Shown here: positions 5,747 through 13,760 of the stretch, in pieces
How positions within the stretch are numbered: position 1 is the stretch's first letter
How the letters are laid out: every line of letters begins with the position of its first letter
Made by a program: the position numbers and the translations under genes
NCBI GenBank assembly: GCA_032353305.1
Contig: JAUCNG010107769.1
Coordinates: forward strand, 1-13,760
Direction of reading: 5' to 3'
Source: Cephalothrix spiralis
Taxonomy: Eukaryota; Nemertea; Palaeonemertea; Archinemertea; Cephalotrichidae
DNA length: 13,760 nt
The notes under the pieces: model-generated
Databases searched by the model: none
Told to the model about the DNA's origin: nothing
Seen by the model: only the letters and a program-made list of their open reading frames with translations

Positions 5747-8596
5747 TTAGTTGCTTGACTCCGCATCGTCGACATCAGATTGTTCTCTGCCAGATCCAGG
5801 AGTGACAGAATAATGTCGCAGGCTACTTCCGGGTAGTGGCGCTCCTGAACTTCCCGTGGCATGCGACATCATTTGACTCAAGTTATTAAACACAGAATCA
5901 TATCCAAATCTTGTTTCCCCTGTTTTCATTTTTTGCTCCATTACACTGCCCGGTTTGAATTGTACTATCATGCCTATTTCTGGTTTACGCTCACCAACCC
6001 GATCAGTGAACATTTTCCATAATCTGTCACAAACATTTTGGGATGTTGGTCTCTGCAAGTAGTCATCATGCCAGCATTCTCTAATCAAGTCTTTGATATC
6101 ATCAGCTGGATGGTCATCACTAAAGACAGGACGCACTCCGTCTCTTAGTTTGTTCACTATGTCAGCGCTGTCGTTATCTCCAAAAGGGCCTATTTCATAG
6201 TACAATTTTCCTTTCCATAGTTCATAGAGGACCAAGCCAGATGAAAATGTGTCAGTCGCGAAGGAATACTTTTTGAATTGATGAACCTCTGGAGGCAAAT
6301 AGACAAGCGTTCCTTTCCTTCCGCTTGCTAGTTCCTCACTGCCTTTTATCTGATCTGACAACCCGAAGTCACCAATTTTGACTCTGTAATCAAAACTGAC
6401 GAAAATATTCTGTAATTTGATATCTTTATGCACAAAATTATTTGAATGAATGAATGCAAGTCCATTGAATATTTGCATTGCAATATTTAGAAAATACTGC
6501 ACACAACTATCAAAGTCATTCGCAGTTCCAGTGTTTCTATCACGCGCACTTCCATTTATTATAAAATGTTTATGTAAATCCTCGCTACACAATTCCATTA
6601 TGAAATATAAAAATGGCCTCCCCTTTTCATGGGAAAGCTTATGTCCACAAAACTCGACAATATTTTCATGGTGCAGTTTTAGAGCATTTTCAGTTTCTAT
6701 CATTAGAAATGAGACTTTTGACTTAGACTTGGCAATATCAATGCATTTGACAGCGAATCGTTCATCTGTTTCTGAATGAACACCGATCCTAACACTTCCA
6801 AAACTCCCCTCGCCAATCTTTTGGTCTGTAACTTTGACAGCTAAAATGTCCTTCAATCGCTCATTAGAAATGACCAAGTCAGTCATTTCCGTACGAATTA
6901 ACCAAAACAATTTTTTCATCTTGAAACTTTCCGATGATATCACACTGAACATATTCTCATCCTCTTCTGCTAAGAATTCAAGGTACATAATTATCTCATC
7001 TGCGTCGCTAATCAAAGAAGCACAATCAGGTATCAAGTTATTACTAACCGATTGTATTAACCTTTTACAAGTGTTCATGTTCTGAAGTTGCACACTGATA
7101 ACACCCTTAAACTTTAATATTTCGTTTTCGTATGAAGCATCACGGTAAACAGCATTAGAACATATATCATCTCTCTCAAGCCCATACTGAAAATTGAGAA
7201 TAATCTTAAGCAGTATTACATCACCTTTTCTCACGCTAAGACGTAAAATATCTTCATAATTTATTTCCGAAATATGTAACAAATATTCAATAACATGATA
7301 CATCGCATTACACGCAGCAAATTGTAAGGCTGTTGGCCCCCTGTAACAACAGTCATTGACATTAGCCCCACTTTTGACAAGATATTTCACTATTTCTAAA
7401 TTTCCACCTAAAGCTGCTGCCATAAGCGCATTTATACCTTCATTGTCACAACTTTTAACGTTAGCGTTATTCTGAATCAGAAATTTGACAACATCAAGAT
7501 GACCATTGTGAGAGCTCATTATCAATGGAGTGGTACCAGTATCTCCTCGGCCTTGATTGACGTTAGCATTTTTTTCAACTAGATATTTAACAACATTACC
7601 AGTATCACTTTTTCCTTGATTGACATCAGCGTTATTCTCAATCAAATATTTTACAACATCAAGATGACCAGTCTCGGAGCTTACTATCAATGGAGTACTA
7701 CCAGTATCTCCTTGGCATTGATTGACGTTAGCATTTTTTTCAACTAGATATTTAACAACATCAAGTTGACCATTCTGGGAGCTAATATACAATGGAGTAG
7801 CCCCGTCATTACTGCAGCCTTGGTTGACATCAGCTTTATTCTCAATTAATAATTTAACAACATCAATATGACCATTCTGGGAGCTCATATACAATGGTGT
7901 GGTACCAGTATCACTGTGGGCTTGATTGACGTTAGCATTTTTTTCAACTAGATATTTAACAACATCAAGTTGACCATTCTGGGAGCTAATATACAATGGA
8001 GTAGCCCCGTCATCACTGCAGCCTTGATTGACATCAGCGTTATTCTCAATCAGAAATTTAACAACATCAATATGACCATTCTGGGAGCTCATATACAATG
8101 GTGTGGTACCAGTATCACTGTAGGCTTGATTGACGTTAGCATTTTTTTCAACTAGATATTTAACAACATCAAGATGACCATTCTGGGAGCTCATATACAA
8201 TGGAGTAGCATAAGTATCACCTTGTCCTTGATTGACGTCAGCGTAATTCTCAACCAGATATTTAACAACATCAAGATGACCATTCTCGGAGCTTATACAC
8301 AATGGAGTGATACCAGTACTATCACTGAGGCCTTGATTGACGTCAGCATTATTTTCAACCAGATGTTTAACAACATCAAGATGACCATTAAGAGAGCTGA
8401 TAATCAATGGAGTGATACCATCATCACTGTAGCCTTGATTGACGTCAGCGTTATTCTCAATCAAATATTTAACAACGCCAAGATAACCATTCTGGGAGCT
8501 TATAAACAATGGAGTAACCCCTTCGTTATTTTCAACCAGATTGTTAAATATGTCAAAGAACCAAAACGGTACACCATCAAGCAAATCTGCCGCCAT
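5747..8596 (-). CDS. Ankyrin-repeat protein kinase, 949 residues
   Basis: A single uninterrupted frame. The ATG at 8596 has a good context (A at -3, G at +4). It is the first ATG after an in-frame TAA at 8699-8701. Residues 27-420 hold twelve ankyrin units (mostly 34 residues, TPLxxSSQNGHLDVVKYLVEN type), and a weaker unit follows. Residues about 450-588 are a helical-looking linker I do not recognise. Residues about 589-860 are a protein kinase: glycine loop GEGSFGSV (595-602), ATP-binding K617, alpha-C E634, catalytic loop HKDIKLQN (D725, K727, N730), DFG 743-745, PPE 768-770, D782, R849. All catalytic residues are present, so it should be active on Ser/Thr; the usual HRD arginine is lysine. 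The LIRECW...QRPT ending suggests the TKL group (inference). A Ser/Gly-rich tail (about 909-949) follows. ANK-then-kinase order resembles TNNI3K, ILK and RNase L, but no RNase (KEN) domain follows. No signal peptide or membrane segment is seen, so it is probably cytosolic. Partners and substrates are unknown. Confidence 0.92.
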   Translation of the reverse strand: MAADLLDGVPFWFFDIFNNLVENNEGVTPLFISSQNGYLGVVKYLIENNADVNQGYSDDGITPLIISSLNGHLDVVKHLVENNADVNQGLSDSTGITPLCISSENGHLDVVKYLVENYADVNQGQGDTYATPLYMSSQNGHLDVVKYLVEKNANVNQAYSDTGTTPLYMSSQNGHIDVVKFLIENNADVNQGCSDDGATPLYISSQNGQLDVVKYLVEKNANVNQAHSDTGTTPLYMSSQNGHIDVVKLLIENKADVNQGCSNDGATPLYISSQNGQLDVVKYLVEKNANVNQCQGDTGSTPLIVSSETGHLDVVKYLIENNADVNQGKSDTGNVVKYLVEKNANVNQGRGDTGTTPLIMSSHNGHLDVVKFLIQNNANVKSCDNEGINALMAAALGGNLEIVKYLVKSGANVNDCCYRGPTALQFAACNAMYHVIEYLLHISEINYEDILRLSVRKGDVILLKIILNFQYGLERDDICSNAVYRDASYENEILKFKGVISVQLQNMNTCKRLIQSVSNNLIPDCASLISDADEIIMYLEFLAEEDENMFSVISSESFKMKKLFWLIRTEMTDLVISNERLKDILAVKVTDQKIGEGSFGSVRIGVHSETDERFAVKCIDIAKSKSKVSFLMIETENALKLHHENIVEFCGHKLSHEKGRPFLYFIMELCSEDLHKHFIINGSARDRNTGTANDFDSCVQYFLNIAMQIFNGLAFIHSNNFVHKDIKLQNIFVSFDYRVKIGDFGLSDQIKGSEELASGRKGTLVYLPPEVHQFKKYSFATDTFSSGLVLYELWKGKLYYEIGPFGDNDSADIVNKLRDGVRPVFSDDHPADDIKDLIRECWHDDYLQRPTSQNVCDRLWKMFTDRVGERKPEIGMIVQFKPGSVMEQKMKTGETRFGYDSVFNNLSQMMSHATGSSGAPLPGSSLRHYSVTPGSGREQSDVDDAESSN
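7337..8518 (-). repeat. Ankyrin-coding tandem repeat (about 102-bp unit)
   Basis: Twelve coding units of mostly 102 bp lie in the kinase gene. Units 5+6 (7904-8107) and 7+8 (7700-7903) form two adjacent 204-bp blocks that are almost identical in DNA, which points to a recent two-unit duplication. Unit 10 (7535-7597) is only 21 codons long because of an in-frame loss of 13 codons. The first and last units are more diverged than the middle ones, as expected when expansion happens inside an array. Confidence 0.88.
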
Positions 8597-8674
8597 TATG
8601 TTTATACAAGTGTTTTTATTTGGTAGATATTTTTTAGAAGCTTTTATAGAAAGTCTTTGTGAACCAAGAACTTT

Positions 8675-8694
8675 GTTATATACATGTATATAAC
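8675..8694. promoter_or_regulatory. 20-bp perfect palindrome, possible TATA region
   Basis: The sequence gttatatacatgtatataac is a perfect palindrome 79-98 bases upstream of the kinase ATG. It contains TATATA on both strands and could serve as a core promoter element for the minus-strand gene. The position is plausible, but there is no transcript evidence, and such acatgt/tatata strings are common in AT-rich DNA. Confidence 0.3.
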
Positions 8695-10019
8695 TGTTTT
8701 AAAAAGACACCTTTAAAAATTAATTGTTATATCGACAAATCTTCAGTATCATATTTATTATATCCTCCCTCATTGCTACGGAAATTTTGTTTACAAGAAT
8801 ATAAAAAAGTGATAATATATACTGCTCTGTAGTGAAATTATATCCTCGAATTAACAAACAAAATAAAATCCACCATAGTCCAATGAATAAATCCATAGAA
8901 GAAACAATATTGTAGAAAACTTTTCGGCTTTTACCTTCATTAGATAGTCAAAGAATACAGTTTATTATACATGTATTGACAAATTGGTAACCAGTGTATC
9001 ATCGGGTCGGATTAGGAACATATGATCCTTTATTCAACGTTTCCTTTACTTAATGCTATTTTGAAATATATATCACACGACCAGAACTGGATGTCATTCA
9101 GACAATTCGAAAAAAGGTTATTCATGAATCATATATAATAGATCAAAATACCGTCATAGCTTAATGCATTTTGTATAAATATATAATTTTAAATGAATAT
9201 TTTTCAGAAAAAAGTAGTATTGTAGGTCTGTAGGTCTTTTTAAAGACCTTAAATGAAGTATGTTAAACTCTATTATCATATTATGAATATAAATTATGAG
9301 CTTAAACCATAGATCAAGTATACACAGATAGTGATGCCACGATTTACTAGGCCTTATATGTCTAATATGCAAGAGGTCCGATAGAGTGTTTATTAGGACT
9401 AGTTCTAGGCTAAAGAGGTACACGAACTTTTATTAATTGAGGAAAGTTTTCAAATCTAACACCAGATGACACGACTGCAGATTTTATAAGATTAGTCAAA
9501 GACTATTTTTTGAATTTATTCAGACACGCCCTTGGCGGATTATAATTTGCTGAGTAGAATTTTTACAGTTGTAAAAAATAGAAACGCCTCAATATTGATT
9601 ACAAATCAGTGCTCTATAAGTGCGAAGCCTACCGTAGGCTATAAGCGTTTTATTTGAATTGATTGTCATCAAATACCCTCACTTTTATTCAAAATATTGA
9701 GATGCGGGATGCACTTTTATTTTTCGATAATTTAATTCCAAATGAAATGTCTGAATATAATTGATTAACAGAAGTAAAAATTAAAACTTAATTATTTTTC
9801 TTTTCTTTTTTTTCTTTAAAATTTTATTTCATTTATGTTTTGAAAGTTCTTCTTCCTTTTCCCGCAATATTTATTTTATTTTAATGAGTTTTTTGTAATC
9901 TTTGTAGTTTTTGTTGTCTTTTCTTTTATTTTTAAGTATTTTTGTGACAAATAATGATATTGTCCAATCAGTGATTTTATTGAAAATAAAAAATAACAAA
10001 TTAATTTAAAAAAAATAGT
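8695..10019. other. AT-rich gene-free region upstream of the kinase gene
   Basis: No supported gene; the one listed-length frame (9154-9423, minus strand) has no domain. It presumably includes the 5' flank of the kinase gene. There is a small hairpin aggtctttttaaagacct at 9232-9249. Weak inverted repeats surround 9588-9701 (ctcaatatt/aatattgag), with an inner agcctac-c-gtaggct hairpin at 9625-9639. A T-rich low-complexity tract runs from about 9785 to 9960. Confidence 0.5.
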
Positions 10020-10690
10020 TTAAAGCAGCATTTCGGTTTAGTAATCTTCGGGAACGAGGTTTCATATAGAATTTCGCATTAATTTTGATCCTTGTTTACT
10101 GGTGACCTTCCCCTAAGTTTAGACCACAGTATTCGCCTCCGCCCCCCTCCTCCGTCAAAAACAATCTCGGAAATGCAGGCCTTAACCAATATATTTTCTG
10201 AAAACTTGTGAAAATTCTAATCTTAAATCGCAGAAAACACGTATCATGGGCATGCCTTCTAGGGCCAGGGCCAATATAATTTGTTCGAAAAACTGTATTG
10301 GCACCAGGGGCCCCTTTGGGTTGAACATAGGATTTCAACTAGCTTTCAAAAAATATAAGGGTCGATTGGATTTAGACCCGTATTTTCGGAATGTCTGAAA
10401 ATTCCGTCGGCGGCCGAATATTTGTTTTGTTTCGTTTTTCGAAAAGTATTTTATATAATCGGTGTGTTTGGAACTAGTATAAAATACAAACCTTCAGGTC
10501 TCCTTGAGGCATAATTTATAGGAAAAATTATTTCACAACAAGGTCGGGAACAGCTTCTAGGACGTCCTGAAAAGAAGGAGAAAAACAAATAATTTACAGA
10601 CATTCTTCCAATTTCAGGCCCTTACGCCGTTTTTATGAAAATTTATTAGTAAATTGAAGAAATTTGTGAGATTTTCTGTCAATTTTTGAG
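10020..10690. repeat. Interspersed repeat, copy 2 (diverged)
   Basis: Starts with the 42-base block at 10020-10061 that matches 3433-3474 with one mismatch. It ends with 10611-10690 (atttcaggccc to gattttctgtcaatttttgag), which resembles 3728-3811. The spacing between blocks is larger than in copy 1, so one copy has gained or lost internal sequence. The interior includes the hairpin-like motif at 10262-10314 and a C-rich run near 10138-10153. A short echo of the final block (gggattttctgacaat) follows at about 10725-10740. Confidence 0.6.
10262..10314. repeat. Short hairpin motif, also at 12409-12464
   Basis: gggccagggccaata at the left pairs imperfectly with tattggcaccaggggccc at the right. 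The middle, ttcgaaaaactgtattggca, is close to ttcgaaaaattgtaatggca at 12434-12453. This is probably part of a dispersed element. Confidence 0.55.
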
Positions 10691-10699
10691 AGTTTGTGA

Positions 10700-11679
10700 T
10701 ATTTTAATTTTATAAGATTTTTGTGGGATTTTCTGACAATAACTAGAAGTTTTAGCTGTTTTTAGGACATTTCTAGTTTTAAAGTACCCTTTCAGTATCA
10801 CATAGTACACGATCTCCTTTCTAGGTTCCTTTATAATTTTTTCTTCTTCTTATAAAGATGGAAAATAAAGAATATCATATGCAAATGATGTTGTTCAGCT
10901 TTTTTGTTACAAAGGTCACGGCAGGTCATATCCGAGGTCGGAGGTTAATTAGACTTTATAAATATGATCTTCAAAAAATCATCAGAGACGTTGCCATGGC
11001 GATTTTAAAGTACACAGGCTTACAATGTATACAAATGAAGAATTAAGATTGGAACACGTTTACAGATGTTTCAGCCAAGATTCTTCATGCGATTATTCCG
11101 TTGACGAAGTCTTTATTTTCCTTGTTACCAGGTGCTTTTAATAACCGGAAGTACTAATCTGAAATTTAAAAGATAATCAGACGATTAACGAATTTGCAAA
11201 TAAAATAAAAACACTTAGAGAGAAAATAATTCCACTTTAAGGCCATTTGACTTTTCGGATTTTCTTTTAAATCTTCAGAGAGCAAAGTTGAGATGATTCT
11301 AAATAAAGATCTTGAGAGAAGAAATAATCTAATACTAAAACGGTAATTTGATAAAATGTAAACTCGGAATCGAATTTGAGATAATAAAAGTACACCTAAA
11401 CCCTTATGATGTTTTTGAGCAAAAGCGACAGTGGCGGTGGGTAAAATACCTAGATTTTCAAAAGTACCTTTGAACGATTTTTGGATGTTTATTTAGCAGT
11501 AGCGCGGCGCGGCGAGAAAGAAGACTTAGAGGGGTGGGTCGGGATTCCGGAATCCAAGACTGGATTTAACGCGGTTTCCAGCTCAATTTTGAGTGGCTTT
11601 CTTGCAATACTGTTATTGCATAATCGCGTCATTGATTGGTCATACGATTTCGTAGTATTCACTTCTCCAGAAACGAATT
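10700..11679. other. No gene seen
   Basis: AT-rich sequence up to about 11400, with no supported coding region. A short GC-rich, CpG-containing patch (near 11501-11515, cgcggcgcggcg) lies inside a small plus-strand frame (11481-11720). That frame overlaps the likely 3' end of the minus-strand terminal exon and has no recognised domain. Confidence 0.45.
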
Positions 11680-11695
11680 TTTATTACAATTTATT
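11680..11695 (-). terminator. Two AATAAA poly(A) signals
   Basis: On the minus strand AATAAA occurs at 11690-11695 and again at 11680-11685. They lie about 90-105 bases past the TAG stop (11784-11786) of the candidate terminal exon. The position and strand are right for a 3' end of that gene. In AT-rich DNA one such hexamer could be chance; two close together in the right place are somewhat stronger. Confidence 0.45.
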
Positions 11696-11783
11696 GGCAC
11701 CAATAGCGACCACTATCTAGATGTGTGCCGTTTGAACTGCCGATAGGTGGCGTCGACGAAATGAAATTTGTTCAACCAGAAAT

Positions 11784-12228
11784 CTATGTCGTCCTCTCTT
11801 TCTTGAACTGTGTTTGCGGTAGAAACTCATGAAGATCTGCTTGAGTTCGCAGACACATTGGAAGATCAGTAACTTTGAAAGTTACACATGATGCCGTCGC
11901 AGGGGCCAAATTTCCCATAGCAGTTACTGTTACACAGATCGGATCATAGAACAAATGACTCTTCTCAATAACCAATGAATCCATGTTCTGTTGATTTGAT
12001 AATGTGGCTCCAAACCCAAGTTGTGACTCTGTGACTCCTGTATATGTGTGACCCATGAGATGATGGTTGAAGCCGGGCTTAAATTCAGGCTTTTCATGAA
12101 TTGGATCCCTCAAGACTATACGAAAGCAAATATGGAGGGTCCATTTTAGGTATGCCTTGATTGACGAAGTTACGAGTGAGCGGTCGTTCTTGCTATTGCT
12201 GACAAAGGTTGGAGCATACCAATAGTAT
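11784..12228 (-). CDS. Probable terminal coding exon, unknown protein
   Basis: The frame is open for 147 codons from a splice-acceptor-like tract (gctttttcag, AG at 12229-12230) to a TAG stop. No ATG begins this frame, so it only makes sense as an internal-to-last exon entered in phase 2 (one leftover base, then TAC TAT TGG). The peptide starts YYWYAPTFVSNSKNDR and ends in a basic tail, FKKERTT. It has four cysteines and many beta-type residues, and no membrane segment or motif that I recognise. AATAAA signals lie about 90 bases downstream. The upstream exons are not identified: the sequence above 12240 is mostly SINE and AT-rich DNA, so the preceding intron is long or leaves the window. It could also be a decayed gene fragment. 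I assign no function. Confidence 0.45.
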
Positions 12229-12347
12229 CTGAAAAAGCAAATTGAAAAATATTAGACAATCAGGAATGGTATATAGGAAATGATTTTTTTGAGATTTTCA
12301 AAAATAATTTAAATACATGTAGTTCTTTTTCAACAAATGGTTTTAAA

Positions 12348-12464
12348 GGGTCCCAAAAGGTCAAATACAATAACAATATATCTTTTTCGATTCTGTTTGA
12401 CCTATTTTGGGGGCCCAAGTATAATATACACTTTTTCGAAAAATTGTAATGGCATCAGTGGCCC
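12348..12464. repeat. Compound hairpin repeat
   Basis: gggtcccaaaaggtcaaa (from 12348) is the reverse complement, with small gaps, of tttgacctattttgggggccc (12396-12416). Immediately after, gggcccaagtataa pairs weakly with taatggcatcagtggccc (12447-12464). Both halves carry ctttttcga. The second half resembles 10262-10314. Confidence 0.5.
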
Positions 12465-12639
12465 TAAATTGAGTCGGGACACTTTTAAATTTCATAAGCG
12501 TGAACTGGGTACGAAAAGTTTCATAAACCTGTGTAAATCCATGAATCTAAGCACGGTCACCGGGTGCTTACGCTGCCCATCTTCAGTCCAATACTCTCAT
12601 CATCGGGTCATATTTTGCATATACCAGACCAGAAAGGAT

Positions 12640-12730
12640 TACCCCGAAGGGAGGAAACATCCCCTTCAATTATTTAACCCGACCGAGCCACGAGTCTAGA
12701 ACTCGAACCGGTGACTTCCGGATTACCCGT
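12640..12730 (-). repeat. SINE copy, internally deleted
   Basis: On the minus strand the order is a head remnant (taatccggaag), a B box ggttcgagttc, then directly gtggctcggtcgggttaaat and a tail with ctcccttcggggtaa. Compared with the copy at 13371-13556, about 70 bases between the B box and the gtggctc segment are missing, and the 5' part of the head is lost. Confidence 0.7.
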
Positions 12731-13370
12731 CTATACTTATCTTTATCAGAGTTTATCTTAAAAAAACCATTTTAGGGTAATGAAAAAACTTGTAACTCAT
12801 TAAAATAACTCGGGACTGCTATACATTCAACGTTACACTGAACTCATCCTTGAACTCCCGGTCATACACCGAGGAACGCCTTTGAAATCTAGGAATTGTC
12901 ATCGATCAGTGCGAAAATAATTTTACGACAAAATAAATGACTTTACAAGAAATCGGTTCCTACATTGTAATCATCGCATGCTGAATAGTGAATACCATGC
13001 TATCATTTGTAAAGGTGATTTTGGTAAGGACTTGAAGGGAAGATTTTGTGAGGAAAACGTTAGCCTGCGTGACACCAGATAATAAATCAGTGATATTGGC
13101 TCCATCTGAAGCATGGACACTTAATAACTCGAGTTAAAAATTTATTGGTGCTGCGCCGCGGCTTAGGAATGTATAAGGGCCGATTTAGCCATGCATATAT
13201 TAAGTATTTTGTTTTGAGTCACATAACGCGTTACCTTAATAAATGACGGTAATATTGGAAAAAATACTGGCTCAAATAAGACACAGACGGACCGCTTTAT
13301 GAGCATTTACCCTTAGGCCTGTAGACTTATCCACACCCTAATCTATTTTCTATATACCGATTAGCAGTCG
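12731..13370. other. No gene supported
   Basis: AT-rich. One open stretch without an ATG start (about 12934-13083, plus strand) includes a strong donor-like ttttggtaagg at 13019-13029, but no convincing acceptor or family match. A GC-rich ctgcgccgcgg lies at 13150-13160. Nothing else is supported. Confidence 0.45.
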
Positions 13371-13556
13371 AGTTTACCCCGAAGGGAGGGACAGCGTCCT
13401 ACTCCACATATTTAACCTGACAGAGCCACCCAGGAGGCAGTACGCTTGAAAACTTGCCCAAGGTTCTACCGATGGAAAGTAGTGTCGAGCCGGGTCTCGA
13501 ACCCAGGACCTCCGGATTCAGATATCGACGCGCTACCACCTTGCCACCGAGCCGCA
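13371..13556 (-). repeat. tRNA-derived SINE, best-preserved copy
   Basis: On the minus strand the tRNA-like head starts gcggctcggtggcaaggtgg. Its B box ggttcgagacc (13493-13503) sits in an intact TΨC stem (ctggg/cccgg). Next come actactttccatcggtagaa, gggtggctctgtcaggtt, and a 3' module with ttaaatatgtggagtagga and ctcccttcggggtaaactc. The head is tRNA-like, but the anticodon arm does not fold well, so it is not a functional tRNA. The 3' module recurs in the SINE at 12640-12730 and in array unit F. Confidence 0.82.
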
Positions 13557-13760
13557 TAGGTCAGATAGATCAGATATAAATGGTGCTATTATCAGCGTCT
13601 CTTTTGGTTAATCTGAGAGAGAATCCTATTGCAATGGCTAGCAATTGCAATGATGAACAACCAACCTGAATTGAATGCTGGCAAGGCGCAATACTTGGTG
13701 GCAGATCCCTCAGTCTGGAAGCATGTGATGCATTCTGCTTAACAGTTCAAGAACCTTTAA
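13557..13760. other. Window end, ambiguous short open stretches
   Basis: Both strands have short open frames. On the plus strand about 40 codons end in TAA at 13739-13741. On the minus strand a 69-base exon-like block (13666-13734) is bounded by AG and GT. Neither has a recognisable domain, and they contradict each other, so no gene is called. Confidence 0.35.

Noticed and set aside
5747-6020. An RNase L-type nuclease domain after the kinase
   Set aside because: The roughly 80 residues after the kinase are short and Ser/Gly-rich, far too small for a KEN RNase domain, and no such motif is visible.
8233-8447. Three perfect CRE-like TGACGTCA sites (8233-8240, 8338-8345, 8440-8447)
   Set aside because: They fall at the same codon positions in successive repeats (encoding ADVNQ), so they are explained by the ankyrin consensus.
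7337-8518. A CRISPR-like periodic repeat
   Set aside because: The period of about 102 bp is the coding unit of a 34-residue ankyrin repeat in an intact frame.
6450-8626. Plus-strand open frames opposite the kinase gene (6450-6779, 6834-7085, 7970-8155, 8174-8626)
   Set aside because: They are antisense shadows. Those over the ankyrin array stay open because the same repeat is read again and again, giving a periodic MTILGAHIQW-type peptide.
10096-10338. 80-codon minus-strand frame
   Set aside because: It lies within an interspersed repeat and over a C-rich run that yields a glycine string, with no family resemblance.
11481-11720. 79-codon plus-strand frame
   Set aside because: It overlaps the probable 3' end of the minus-strand terminal exon, has no recognised domain, and lacks any supporting signal.
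12337-12699. 120-codon plus-strand frame
   Set aside because: It runs from a hairpin repeat into the antisense strand of a SINE, and its last part (PEGRKHPLQLFNPTEP) is SINE sequence.
13666-13734. A 69-base minus-strand exon (AG...GT) upstream of the terminal exon
   Set aside because: Its end phase does not fit direct joining to the exon at 12228, and a plus-strand frame over the same bases is equally open, so it is ambiguous.

Overview
The window looks like animal nuclear DNA. It is AT-rich, most of it is non-coding, it carries tRNA-derived SINEs and long fold-back elements, and it contains candidate splice and poly(A) signals. The main gene encodes an ankyrin-repeat/protein-kinase protein whose repeats follow the pattern TPLxxSSQNGHLDVVKYLVEN-NADVNQG. 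From memory this style is very common in bivalve molluscs such as mussels. A bivalve or other lophotrochozoan is my best guess, but it is an inference and not a database result. There are no bacterial operons, phage genes, CRISPR arrays or rRNA genes.

Layout. 2-358 is a near-complete palindromic fold-back element. 807-976 is an 85-bp tandem duplication. 2851-3375 is a second, much cleaner fold-back (243-bp arms, 39-base loop) carrying GC-rich palindromes that resemble NRF-1 sites. 3433-3811 and 10020-10690 hold diverged, collinear copies of an interspersed repeat. 4524-5625 is a head-to-tail array of tRNA-like SINE units. 5747-8596 (minus strand) is the one strong gene: a 949-residue intronless reading frame with about 13 ankyrin repeats followed by a complete kinase domain. 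Its start lies just downstream of a 20-bp perfect palindrome with TATA character. 8695-10019 and 10700-11680 are AT-rich and show no gene. 11784-12228 (minus strand) reads like the last coding exon of a second, unrecognised gene, with a splice acceptor, a stop codon and AATAAA signals in the right order. Two more SINE copies, both on the minus strand, sit at 12640-12730 and 13371-13556.

How the parts relate. The kinase gene and the terminal-exon gene lie on the same strand, but nothing suggests they work together. The SINE array begins about 120 bases downstream of the kinase stop codon and runs in the opposite direction. The last array unit (F) and the two right-hand SINEs share a 3' module, so they are probably one SINE family whose other array units have a different tail.

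Nothing here is clearly a new biological system. The items most worth following up are the ankyrin-kinase with its freshly duplicated and partly deleted repeats, the tandem SINE array, the fold-back with NRF-1-like palindromes, and the terminal exon at 11784-12228.
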